From Takakia lepidozioides (lineage: Eukaryota; Streptophyta; Takakiopsida; Takakiales; Takakiaceae): a DNA stretch of 64,000 nucleotides. Under the pieces are notes generated by a model that had not been told where the DNA came from, ran no database searches, and worked only from the letters and a program-made list of their open reading frames with translations. The DNA lies in the NCBI GenBank assembly GCA_030704615.1, contig CM060733.1, positions 51,834,001 to 51,898,000 of the forward strand, written 5' to 3'. A program made the position numbers and the translations under genes. This document shows positions 23,228 to 33,416 of the stretch, in pieces. How positions within the stretch are numbered: position 1 is the stretch's first letter; each line of letters starts with the position of its first letter.

Positions 23228-24470
23228 CTACCCACTTGTAGCCGTTGTGCTATTGAAGAAGGTGCCCCCCCCTTCCCCCATCATTTGATCATAGGTCTCC
23301 AAAGCCTCCATACCATGTCCCTGCTGTGCATACCCTGCAAGCATCGCGTTCCATGACACCACATTTGGTTCAGCCATAGTGTTGAAAACTCTCTTCGCAT
23401 CCTTAATGCACCCACATTTGGCATAGACGTCCACCAGGGGAGTATTCAGGATGACATCTGGTACAATTCCAGCTTTGACGATGTCACCATGGACCTCTTT
23501 CCCCTTTTCCAGAGGTCCTAGGCTTGCACACGCATTGCAAACATGCGGAAACGTGATGTGGTTGGGCTTCACCCCTTTGCGCAACATTTGCTCATAGGTC
23601 GCCAAAGCATTCCTACCACACCCATGTTTGGTAAATCCTGCCAACATTATATTCCACATGATCAAAGATCGCTGAGGCATTCTGTAGAAATCTTGGTGAG
23701 CATCCATGATGCTCCCGCAATTAACATACAAGTTGACAAGGGTGTTGAGTAGAAAAAACATTTGGCATGAATCCACTTTGGATAATGTGAGTGTGCACTT
23801 GATTCCAGCTTCCAGACCTAGAGCCTTTGTCAGTCTGCCTGCCTCACAAAGCATCTTCACATGCCCCGCGGAAAAGGCATTGTTCCCTCTCTTGATCCTC
23901 TTTCAGAAGCTGCGGTCATGGTTGAGGACGTGCTTGATTTTATCAACTGTGCCGCTGCAGCTATTGCCTTTAGTTGACCATCTACCCATTTAGGTTTCTT
24001 GTAGCTATTGATCCACATGGAATCACAGGTAATCTGGAGCTTGAAGTCCGGCCCTCTTGGATGAATCTGGACCCACACTCTATCCCTTCTCCTTCAGCTA
24101 TCCATGCCTCTGCACAAATCATGCATTCATCTTTGCCCTTGCTGCTAGCAGCTGACAATGACAACCTAGGAAACACCCAATCGCACTAGTTCCTATGCTG
24201 AATTGCGTCTGCTACTCTCTGTCATCTAATAGGCATTCAATTTTTTGCCTGGGTTGTTCCACCATTCACTGGGGTCAACAAAGTATTCATTCCTTTACCT
24301 TCTCCTCATCTCTGTTATCTGTTTTGGATACTTTCCTGCTGCCACATCGGCAGTTACTTGTCATAGTCATTTCAAACCACCACAGATCCTCCCAACGAGC
24401 TAACTTACAGAATTCAATATGCATCTCAGGGCCGAGTCTAATGAGAGGGCAAAACAGGCTGAAATAGGTC
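23228..24470 (-). pseudogene. PDF-PPR pseudogene, copy C
   Basis: Reads from a PDF module (24395-23960) through an Ala-rich linker (QLKAIAAAAQLIK) into PPR repeats open from 23860 to 23228. PPR motifs are clear: KCTLTLSKVDSCQMFFLLNT, CGSIMDAHQDFYRMPQRS, WNIMLAGFTKHGCGRNAL, VKPNHITFPHVCNACASLG, YAKCGCIKDAKRVFNTMAEP. These are PLS-type organelle RNA-binding repeats. The copy is cut short after two to three repeats by GEGGGTFFNSTTATSG, which is the start of the next PDF module, so the copies fused in tandem. The donor of its PDF first half is lost (GTGAAT became TTGAAT). No E/DYW tail. Confidence 0.75.
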
Positions 24471-24479
24471 GAAGAAGAA

Positions 24480-25110
24480 GGTGCCCTCACCACATTGTCC
24501 TTGACAATTCAATATGTAAATTCAAGGCCGAGTCTGATGAGAGGGAAAAACAGGCTGAAATAGGTCGAAGAAGAAGGTGCCCTCACCACATTCTCCAAGG
24601 CCTCCATACCACGCCCCTGCTGTGCACACCCTGCAAGCATCGTGTTCCACGTGATGAAAGATCATTGAGGCGTTCTGTTGAACACTTGGTGAGCATCCAT
24701 GATGCTCCCGCACATAACATACATGTTGACAAGGGTGTTGACTAGAAAAATATTGGCGTGCACTTTGGATAATGTGAGTGTGCACCTGCTTTCTAGCTTC
24801 ACTTGGCCTTTCATCTTGATGCACTTATGCAAGAGACAGACGTACGTATCTGAATCTGCTGAAATGCCTCCTTGGTTTAAAGTCAGTAGAGCCTCTTTCA
24901 GTCTGTCTGCCTCACAAAGCATCTTCACATGCCCATAAGTGCCAGAAGAGGCATTGTGGACTCCCTCTCTTGATCCTCTTCCAGAAGTTGTGGTCATGGT
25001 TGAGGTGCCTGACTTTATCAACTGTGCCGCTGCAGCTGCTGCCTTTGGCGATGCAACCATGCACCTCTTTGCATCTGGTAATCTGACAGGCATTCACTTT
25101 GGTACAATTC
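24480..25110 (-). pseudogene. PDF-PPR pseudogene, copy B (short)
   Basis: Same order as copy C but shorter. An Ala-rich linker and LIKSGTSTMTTTSGRGSREG lead to KMLCEADRLKEALLTLNQGG, SDTYVCLLHKCIKMKG and one PPR (VNMYVMCGSIMDAHQVFNRT). It then jumps to MEALE and the GTFF-type end sequence. Frameshifts occur around the HTHIVQ region. The 3' end contains a 110-bp direct duplication (24415-24480 and 24505-24600 share GAGAGGG.AAAACAGGCTGAAATAGG). Confidence 0.7.
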
Positions 25111-28100
25111 CAGCTCTGAAGATGTCGCCATGTGGACCTCTTTCCCCTTTTCCAAAGCTGCCAAGGCAGTGTTCAGATTGACATTTGGTACAATTCCAGC
25201 TTTGATGATATCCCCATGCACCTCTTTGCCTTCTCCAGGCCCGCTGCTAGGCTTGCACAAGCATTGCAAATGCACACAAACATGATGTGCTTCCATTGCT
25301 CATAGGTCTCCAAAGCCTCCATTCCACATCCCTGTTGTGCATACCCTGCAAGCACATCATATCGCACTCCACGACACCACATGTCGTTCAGCCATAGTGT
25401 CGAACACTCCCTTTGCATCCTAGATGCACCCACATTTTGCAAACATGTTCACCAGGGTATTGTTCAGAATGTCATCTGGTTCAATTCCAGCTCTGAAGAT
25501 GTCGCCATGCACATCTTTCCCCATTTCCAAAGCTGCCAGGGCAGTGTTCAGATTGACATTTGGCACAATTCCAGCTTTGATGATATCCCCATGCACCTCT
25601 TGCCCTTCTCCAGGGCTGCCAGGCTTGCACGAGCATTGCAATGCACACAAACATGATGTGCTTCCCCCATCATTTGGTCATAGGTCTCCAAAGCCTCCAT
25701 CCCACGTCCCTGCCGTGCATACCCTACAAGCATCGCACTCCACGACACCACATGTCGTTCAGCCATAGTGTCGAACACTCCCTTTGCATCCTAGATGCAC
25801 CCACATTTTGCAAACATGTTCACCAGGGTATTGTTCAGAATGTCATCTGGTTCAATTCCAGCTCTGAAGATGTCGCCATGCACATCTTTCCCCATTTCCA
25901 AAGCTGCCAGGGCAGTGTTCAGATTGACATTTGGCACAATTCCAGCTTTGATGATATCCCCATGCACCTCTTGCCCTTCTCCAGGGCTGCCAGGCTTGCA
26001 CGAGCATTGCAATGCACACAAACATGATGTGCTTCCCCATCATTTGGTCATAGGTCTCCAAAGCCTCCATCCCACGTCCCTGCCGTGCATACCCTACAAG
26101 CATCGCACTCCACGACACCACATGTCGTTCAGCCATAGTGTCGAACACTCCCTTTGCATCCTAGATGCACCCACATTTTGCAAACATGTTCACCAGGGTA
26201 TTGTTCAGAATGTCATCTGGTTCAATTCCAGCTCTGAAGATGTCGCCATGCACATCTTTCCCCATTTCCAAAGCTGCCAGGGCAGTGTTCAGATTGACAT
26301 TTGGCACAATTCCAGCTTTGATGATATCCCCATGCACCTCTTGCCCTTCTCCAGGGCTGCCAGGCTTGCACGAGCATTGCAATGCACACAAACATGATGT
26401 GCTTCCCCCATCATTTGGTCATAGGTCTCCAAAGCCTCCATCCCACGTCCCTGCCGTGCATACCCTACAAGCATCGCGCTCCACGACACCACATCTCGTT
26501 CAGCCATAGTGTCGAACACTCCCTTTGCATCCTAGATGCACCCACATTTTGCAAACATGTTCACCAGGGTATTGTTCAGAATGTCATCTGGTTCAATTCC
26601 AGCTCTGAAGATGTCGCCATGCACATCTTTCCCCATTTCCAAAGCTGCCAGGGCAGTGTTCAGATTGACATTTGGCACAATTCCAGCTTTGATGATATCC
26701 CCATGCACCTCTTGCCCTTCTCCAGGGCTGCCAGGCTTGCACGAGCATTGCAATGCACACAAACATGATGTGCTTCCCCCATCATTTGGTCATAGGTCTC
26801 CAAAGCCTCCATCCCACGTCCCTGCCGTGCATACCCTACAAGCATCGCGCTCCACGACACCACATCTCGTTCAGCCATAGTGTCGAACACTCCCTTTGCA
26901 TCCTAGATGCACCCACATTTTGCAAACATGTTCACCAGGGTATTGTTCAGAATTGACATCTGGTACAATTCCAACTCTGAAGATGTCGCCATGGACATCT
27001 TTCCCCATTTCCAAAGCTGCCAGGGCAGTGTTCAGATTGACATTTGGCACAATTCCAGCTTTGATGATATCCCCATGCACCTCTTGCCCTTCTGCAAGCC
27101 GGCTACCAGGCTTGCACAAGCATTGCAAATGCATACAAACATGATGTGCTTCCCCCATCATTTGCCTCCATCCCACTTTCCTGCCGTGCATACCCTGCAA
27201 GCATCGCACTCCACGACACCACATGTCGTTCAGCCATAGTGTCGAACACTCCCTTTGCATCCTAGATGCACCCACATTTTGCAAACATGTTCACCAAGGT
27301 ATTGTTCAGAATGACATCTGGTACAATTCCTACTCTGAAGATGTCGCCATGGACCTCTTTCCCCTTTTCCAAAGCTGCTAGGGCAGTGTTCAGATTGACA
27401 TTTGGCACAATTCCAGCTTTGATGATATCCCCATGTACCTCTTGCCCGTCTCCAGGGCTGCCAGGCTTGCACGAGCATTGTGATGATACCCCATGCACCT
27501 CTTTGCCCTCGTCCAGGCTCGATGCACCACATTTCGCATACATGTCCACCAGGGTATGGTTCAGATTGACATTTGGTACAATTCCAGCTCTGAAGATGTC
27601 GCCATGGACCTCTTTCCCCTTTTCCAGAGCTGCCAGGGCAGTGTTCAGAATGACATTTGGTACAATTCCAGCTTTGATGATATCCCCATGCACCTCTTTG
27701 CCCTTGTCCAGGGCTGCCAGGCTTGCACAAGCATTGCAAATGCACACAAAGTGGCCGGGCTTCACCCCCTCCCCCATCATTGGATCATAGGTCTCCAAAG
27801 CCTCCATCCCACGTCCTGTTGTGCATACCCTGCAAGCATTGCACTCCACAACACCACATCTCGTTTAGCCATAGTGTCGAAAACTCCCTTTGCATCCTCA
27901 ATGCATCCACATTTGGCATACATGTCCAGGTCAGGGCAGTGTTCAAAATGACATCCGGTGCAATTCCAGCTTTGACCGATGTCACCATGGACCTCGTTCC
28001 CCTTTTCCAGGCTTGCACATGCATTGCAAACACATACAAACACGATGTGGTTGGGCTTCACCCCTTCGCGCATTTGCTCACAGGTCTCCAAAGCATTCGT

Positions 28101-28830
28101 ACCACGCCCATGCTTGGTAATCCTGCCAACATTATATTCCACGTGATTAAAGATCGTTGAGGCATTCTGTGTTGAACACTTGCTCCCCTTAACATACACG
28201 TTGACAAGGTTGTTGAGTAGAAAAACGTTCGGCGTGAATCCACTTTGGACAATGTGAGTGTGCACCTGCTTTTCCAACTTCTAGGCCTTTCATCTTGATG
28301 CACTTATGCAAGAGACACACATACGTATCTACATCTGCTGAAATGCCTCTGTTTAAAATCTGTAGAGCCTCTTTCAGTCTGCCTGCCTCATAAAGCATCT
28401 TCACATGCCCATAAGTGCCAGAAGAGGAATTGTGGACTCCCTCTCTTGATCCTCTTCCAGAAGCTGTGGTCATGGTTGAGGTGCCTGATTTTATCAACTA
28501 TGCCGCTACAGCTGCCGCTTCCAGCTGACCATGTACCCATGGAGGTTTCTTGTAGCTATCCTTCCACAGGCATCCATGGGTAATCTGGAGCTTGAAATCT
28601 GACCCTCTTGGATGAATATGGACCCACACTCTATCCTGCTCCTTCAGCTATCACTGCCTCTGCCTCTGCACAAATCATGCATACATCCTTGCCTTATTGC
28701 CAATGCGATCATCGCACTCCACGACACCACATCTCGTTGAGCCACAGTCGAACACTACCTTCGCATCTTCAATGCTCCCGCATTCAGCATACATGTCCAC
28801 CAGGGCGGTGTTCAGAACGACAAACCCTAC
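25111..28830 (-). pseudogene. PDF-PPR pseudogene, copy A, internally amplified
   Basis: The longest copy. It begins with a PDF second half (28640-28540), then SGTSTMTTASGRGSREGVHN, RLKEALQIL, DTYVCLLHKCIKMKGLEVGK and PPR repeats such as VHTHIVQSGFTPNVFLLNNL, WNIMLAGLPSMG, VHGDIIKAGIVPNVILNTAL, YAKCGCIEDAKGVFDTMAKR and LAGYAQQ. The downstream part is a 371-bp tandem array (25421-27263). Stops and frameshifts recur (for example TAG replacing the GAG of CGCIED). A stray PPR piece (VDMYAECGSIEDAKVVFD) lies upstream at 28825-28695. The parent gene would encode an organelle PLS-class PPR protein with an N-terminal PDF motif. No E or DYW domain remains here. Confidence 0.8.
25421..27263 (-). repeat. 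371-bp tandem repeat made of a dead PPR segment
   Basis: The landmark TAGATGCACCC falls at 25421, 25792, 26162, 26533, 26904 and 27263, giving periods of 371, 370, 371, 371 and 359. Units are nearly identical in the middle and more diverged at the edges. Each unit encodes PPR fragments (DAKGVFDTMAER, MLVGYARQGRGMEALETYDQMM, VPNVNLNTALAALEMGKDVH). Every unit has the same TAG stop in CGCI-stop-DAKG. The four central units also share a missing base in AAGGGCAAGAGGTGC (a frame shift within GKEVHGD). The lesions therefore predate the amplification, and the 371-bp length is not a multiple of three. Confidence 0.92.
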
Positions 28831-29413
28831 AAGCTGGACCATGGATCTTCCATGTCACTTCCAGGTGGAGGCAGTACATATTAAAATATCTATTCCCCCA
28901 AGGCCACATTTTCTTTACCTGTTCTTGTGAAACACACGTCAGCAAATGTGGCCCCGAATCACGGGTGCAATCAATGCGCAGTGGTTCATGGAGTCGTTGA
29001 GTCGACTACATATTCACTTTAATGAATAAAAATCTTTATTCCATTAATCAAATTATGAATGAAAATTTCTAGTCGCATGTGCAGTAATTAGAACCACTTG
29101 GAATTTCCGTTTTTTCAAATTTTATGTATCTCCGTAATTAATTAAATAGCCCGGATTTTTGCTACAACTCCGGTGTCGTTGACCCCACTTCTGCCCGCCG
29201 TCTGAAATAACCCCGTGGGCCCACATTGTCCATTTCGACTCTCCAGTAGTCCCGCTTACTGCCAAGTGGTTCTCGGAGTGGTTGGCAGACACCCAGTCGA
29301 TTCGGAAAAGACACGAATGCTTCTAGTGGCACCACCATTGCGATGCATAGTTCAGTTCGTTTTTGCATTGTTAGAGTTGAAAACTGGTAGAGCCAGCGGA
29401 GTATGCCCTGCAT
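28831..29413. other. No gene; AT-rich and short palindrome remnants
   Basis: 28830-29170 is AT-rich without a gene. A partial GGTGTCGTTGAC motif at 29170 belongs to the palindrome family that becomes frequent from 29413 onward. Confidence 0.5.
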
Positions 29414-30390
29414 TTTAAGATGTCGTTGACAACAGCTTAATCTACAAGCACATCCTCACTGCCTTACCCTCCTCTCTGTTTCCAACATGCTCCGATGCAG
29501 TGCCAAATTAAGGTGTCGCCAACACAAGCTTAAAATGGGCCTGATTTGTCGATCAAACAATGGGTGATGTTTTGCAGAGGAAACGTAAGAAAGCCTGGGA
29601 GAGTCTCCGTGAGTTACCAGCCGAGAAGAACGCAGCAGACCAGAACTCTGAATTGGTCGTCAACGTGGTGAATGAGGAGGAGGTGCCAAGGGTTCAGTCT
29701 CCGCAGCGGGTTGTGGCTATAGAGGAGCAGCCAGTGGACACACAAACACGAGTGAAGGGGAAGACACAAGTGCAAGGAACAATGCGACCTGCGGAGAAGG
29801 GGTCTTCCAGTGGCCGTCCAAAGCCTGCTAAGGTATGTTCTAGGTTGCCCATTCCCATCTGTGAGGGTTCCTGTGAATCAGAAAAGAGGTCCATAAGTTC
29901 GAAGCCTGCCATGGTTTTTTGAAGCATAGAAGACAAGGCTGGTTGGTATTTCAGATACTTTCATAAGAACTAGAGGAGGCTGATTAAGGCATCGTTGACG
30001 ATACCTTAATCTGGTCAGCCATTCACATATTGAGGGTTTCTTTCAAACATAGAGGAACACGATTAAAGCACAAGTTTTCGCTTCATGAGTGGACTCTGAA
30101 GCAGAATGAAGAATGCAGATTAAGGCATCGTTGACGATACCTTAATCTGGTCTGCTATTCCCAGGGTTTCTTCGAAACAGAGATGAACAGGCTTACTATT
30201 AGGCATACACGCTGGTGAGGGTTTCTGAAGCAAAATGAAACATGCAGATTAAGACATCGTTGACGACACTTTAATATAGTCTGTCATTCCCGGTTTGAGG
30301 GTTTGAGTGGTGGGTAGTCTGCACAGTGAGGAAATAGCTAAAACAGAAATGAGGAGGGGAATTAAGGCATCGTTGACGACACCTTAATCT
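29414..30390. repeat. Dispersed hairpin repeats around a GTTGAC centre
   Basis: Six inverted repeats of about 28-32 bp surround a coding exon: 29414-29441, 29505-29535, 29982-30011, 30117-30148, 30246-30276 and 30361-30388. The cleanest, at 30117-30148, has arms AGATTAAGG and CCTTAATCT around ATCGT-TG-ACGAT. Copies differ at a few paired positions. They are interspersed, not tandem, and lie both before and after the exon at 29560-29832. Confidence 0.8.
29560..29832 (+). CDS. First exon of an unknown transposon-type gene
   Basis: Open from ATG 29560 to an exact phase-0 donor (GCTAAG then GTATGT at 29833). The 91 residues are strongly charged: MGDVLQRKRKKAWESLRE at the start, then acidic and Gln-rich, ending SSGRPKPAK. 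No domain recognised. It resembles the exon at 14150-14671 in charge layout and in being embedded in palindrome-rich DNA. The next coding piece on this strand is at 30645-31046. Confidence 0.45.
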
Positions 30391-30644
30391 GGAAGTGGGA
30401 ATCCGTTTAGCGAATACTTTGATGCAGAGAGGAACTAGATCAGGAGTGGACAGAATACACATTCAGTGGCTGTATTCTTTTGAAATATGGAGGACGTAAA
30501 ATGTACGTAGAGGCATAGTTTGAGGCAGTGATGAAAAGTATTAGGGCTGGATAGTCTGCCTAGGGAGGAAACGTTGGAAACCAAAAACATGAGTGGTATT
30601 AAGGATGCCTAGAAACCGGGGAATGCTCGAGGGTCGCCATTCAA

Positions 30645-31046
30645 TCGGAGATGAACCCGATATTAGATGTCGACCGCGTTACAAAGGAGCGGGACATTGC
30701 CATGGCAACTACATGGCGCTTGTCCAAAACGCTGGAGATTCAGGCATGGGTCCCATTGAATGACGATTGGGAGAATTGGGTTCAATGGGCGACCCATTTG
30801 GCCTCCAGATAAGCACAGATAGAGCGGGCACTGTCAGGCTTGCAACGTATCGCGCACAGGTCGAACCGTAGCGTGGATAGCATTTATGCCAGCATGCAAA
30901 TGTATAACGATCTCCACATCGCATCAAGCGTGTTCGCCGGGTATACCAATTGGGCAGATGTGGATTCTATGTTCGATCAATGTGAGCACATAATTTTGGG
31001 GTCGAACAGAAGCATAAACTGGGAATTGGAGATAGAGGAAAAGTGA
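30645..31046 (+). pseudogene. Unknown coding remnant, one in-frame stop
   Basis: One frame runs from about 30645 (PILDVDRVTKERDIAMATTW) to a TGA at 31046 with a single TAA at 30810-30812. It is Trp-rich early (WVPLNDDWENWVQWATHLAS) and then probably helical (ERALSGLQRIAHRSNRSVDS). It may be a later exon of the gene that begins at 29560. Not recognised. Confidence 0.4.
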
Positions 31047-31095
31047 AACACCACAACAAGGATGACCAGCCACATCAATGCCTCGTAATGCAATG

Positions 31096-31270
31096 CTTCT
31101 CCATGTCCACTTTATCCAATATGTTAATATTCTCCATCTGGAACAGATCCACATATGTTTGCAGAAATCCTTAAAAAAACAAATGACCATCTCAACTTTT
31201 ATAAGCCTCATCCCCAGCTTCCAGTTTTGATGGTCATTTGTTTTTTGAAGTTATATACGCATGTGTGGCT
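31096..31270. repeat. Foldback element, copy 1
   Basis: Arms 31151-31191 and 31229-31268 are inverted (GAAATCCTTAAAAAAACAAA pairs with TTTGTTTTTTGAAG..), with a loop near 37 bp. A second copy in the same orientation is at 46672-46856; similarity continues 55 bp to the left of the hairpin. MITE-like; no clear target duplication. Confidence 0.75.
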
Positions 31271-31282
31271 AAACACTCGTCG

Positions 31283-31982
31283 TTATGTTGTCTCAACGTC
31301 TTTTCTGGATTTTCGGACTTGGGTTTTTTTTCCTGCTAGCTCCCAACACTCCGGTATTCTAGAATCGCCAACAATCCTACAGTGACGGACCTTAGCATAC
31401 CCTCCTTCTTTGTAAGGGTCAATTTCTACCACCTTCGCACTAGAGTTCAGGTAATAAAGACCAGTTGTGCCTCCCCCGCCCGATGACCCCGCCTTCCAAG
31501 GGACAACCCTAGTCCGGCGATATGAATTCTGACTTGCTGAGCAAGCCCAATACTCAACACGCCGCATTAACTCAGCTTCGGCGGAGGGCACTTGACCCTC
31601 GGTTGTTCTACTCTTCCATGTCTTTATTAGCTGTCTCAAATTCCACGTGGCGTATTTCGCCCTGCTTTGGATCCACCGATTGAACTTCGGCTTGTCCCTG
31701 TCCGACGTCCACTTAGCCCCCGCCAAAGCATTTGTCATTTTCATCTCCATATTTTGCTGAAAAATCTGAAATCCCTCCCATCCATGCCTAACATAAGCAC
31801 TCTCCAGCCTTATCATGTCCCTACCCTTGAAAATCCACTACCACTTCTTTCACCCTATCCAAGGCATCCGGTCCCGGGTAGTCTGGCTTGTTGACCTGGC
31901 TATCCCGCTCGTGGGCACGTTTTCTCTTCCTCCGCCTCCCAGACGACCTCGCCCCAGAACTTGAATTCACAACCCCCGACAT
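31283..31982 (-). pseudogene. Unknown transposon-type protein with GGGGTTGLYY segment
   Basis: Starts at ATG 31982 with a basic head (GRRRKRKRAHERDSQVN), shifts frame near 31820 where one extra base interrupts DFQG.RDMIRLESAYVRHGW, then stays open to 31283. Notable segments: WEGFQIFQQNMEMKM, RWIQSRAKYATWNLRQLIKT, RTRVVPWKAGSSGGGGTTGL, YNSSAKVVE-like, KVRHCRIVGDSRIPECWELA. No catalytic signature that I can name. Similar proteins occur in lower-plant repeats (from memory, low confidence). It faces the gene at 30645-31046 tail to tail. Confidence 0.5.
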
Positions 31983-32575
31983 TGTATAAACCTTTGCCCA
32001 CTACAGGGCCAAAACCTCATAAAATGACAATGAACGCGTGTGGATGGTGTCTTCATAGTTTTCTGCAAAAAAATAGGCCGCCGGAGATCCGGAAACGGCA
32101 AAATGGTGATACGATGATTGTACCGTGAACAAGTGTGTGGGACTGACCAATAGAAAACCAACAAAACGCACCTCCCGTTGGCAGTGCCAAACAACGAAGT
32201 TCGAAAGGACTACATGATGCTAAGGAACCGCACCACAAGAGGGGCAAAAGTGATCAGAAAAGGAGGGGGGAATGATTTATATATGCGCCCATCAGCGGCC
32301 CCCCCCCCAAAAAAAATGGCATTATGCTTGAAAAGGTGCGACAGGCCACTGGCACCTCGCCACGTGTCAGCGCAGCGCGACTGGCCAGTCGCACCACGCC
32401 ACGCGCACCCACATGGGACAGGTCAAGGGTTCAAAACCACCTCCCCCTATCCCATTTGTTTCGTTTTTCCTGACCCATGGCACCTCGCCATGTGGCTGGT
32501 CGAGGCGCCGTTTCATGATTAAAAATTAAAAACAAACGGCCACACGGCGGGTCCCTGGATTTCTAAGAAAAAAAA
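31983..32575. other. No gene; GC-rich palindromic patch
   Basis: No coding region supported. 32330-32520 is GC-rich with repeated CACCTCGCCA and a perfect 16-bp palindrome GCGACTGGCCAGTCGC at 32377-32392, which leads into the GCGACCGCC array. Confidence 0.5.
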
Positions 32576-32581
32576 AAACAC

Positions 32582-32857
32582 GCGACCGCCGCATGGCGGT
32601 CGCTATATTTGTAAAATCAAGAAGAGCGACCGCCACATGGCCAATATAGGCGGTCGCTTATTTTAAAATGTAATAAATTACAAACGACCGTCAATATGGG
32701 CGGTCGCTTCATTTAAAAATAAATAAATTACCGGTGACCGCCAATACTGGCGGTCGTTTAATTTAACAAAATATTAAATTACAAGCGACCGCCAATATGG
32801 GCGGTCGCTTTTATTAAAAATCATAAATTATATGTGACCGCCAATATAGGTGGACAC
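32582..32857. repeat. About 50-bp tandem array of GCGACCGCC hairpins
   Basis: Six hairpins start at 32582, 32626, 32684, 32734, 32785 and 32834. The consensus is GCGACCGCC-AATATG-GGCGGTCGC (9-bp arms), separated by AT-only spacers such as TTAAAAATAAATAAATTA. Both arms co-vary in decayed units (GTGACCGCC with GGTGGACAC). The GC-rich stems stand out in AT-rich spacers. Confidence 0.88.
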
Positions 32858-33416
32858 ATTTAAAAAAAAAGAATTAATAAACATTAATAATTGGCCACGT
32901 CTGTTTTACACTGTGGCTGCCATGTCATTACAAATCTGCCACTGCCATTGACAATGTTATTTTTAATAAGGGTGGCCTCTCATGAGGCATTTCCCTCACT
33001 GAAATTCTCAACACAATTGTCATAATCAGTTTTCACATATGTGGTTCAAGTACTGAAAAACAACAGAGTTGGGGGTAGTGAGAAGAGCTGGCACAAGCAG
33101 AGAGAGGCAAAGGTGTTGGTCTACACCAAGTTATATTTTTGAAATTGCGTTGCAGGCAGTTCCCAGTATACTGGATTTATGGAAGAACATTTCTAGCTGC
33201 AGCTCATGCACTCACACCCACCAGTTGTTGCATCTATCTAGGGCTCTCTCCTTGAGGTTCAGACATCCCTGACATCGCATACAACATTGAAAGGGATCAA
33301 TTGGCACCAAGCCTCGGGCATGAGGTTGTCCTAATATACTTGCAGGTGGGAATATTACCCTTCACAACCCAACACACCCAACCTAGTTGACCCTGCCAGA
33401 CGCACCAATGCACCAT
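32858..33416. other. No gene seen
   Basis: AT-rich then mixed sequence. Short frames only, without similarity to known domains. Confidence 0.4.

Noticed and set aside
25424-27951. Plus-strand frames across the PPR array
   Set aside because: Mirror frames of the minus-strand PPR repeats; they repeat with the 371-bp period and contain no domain.
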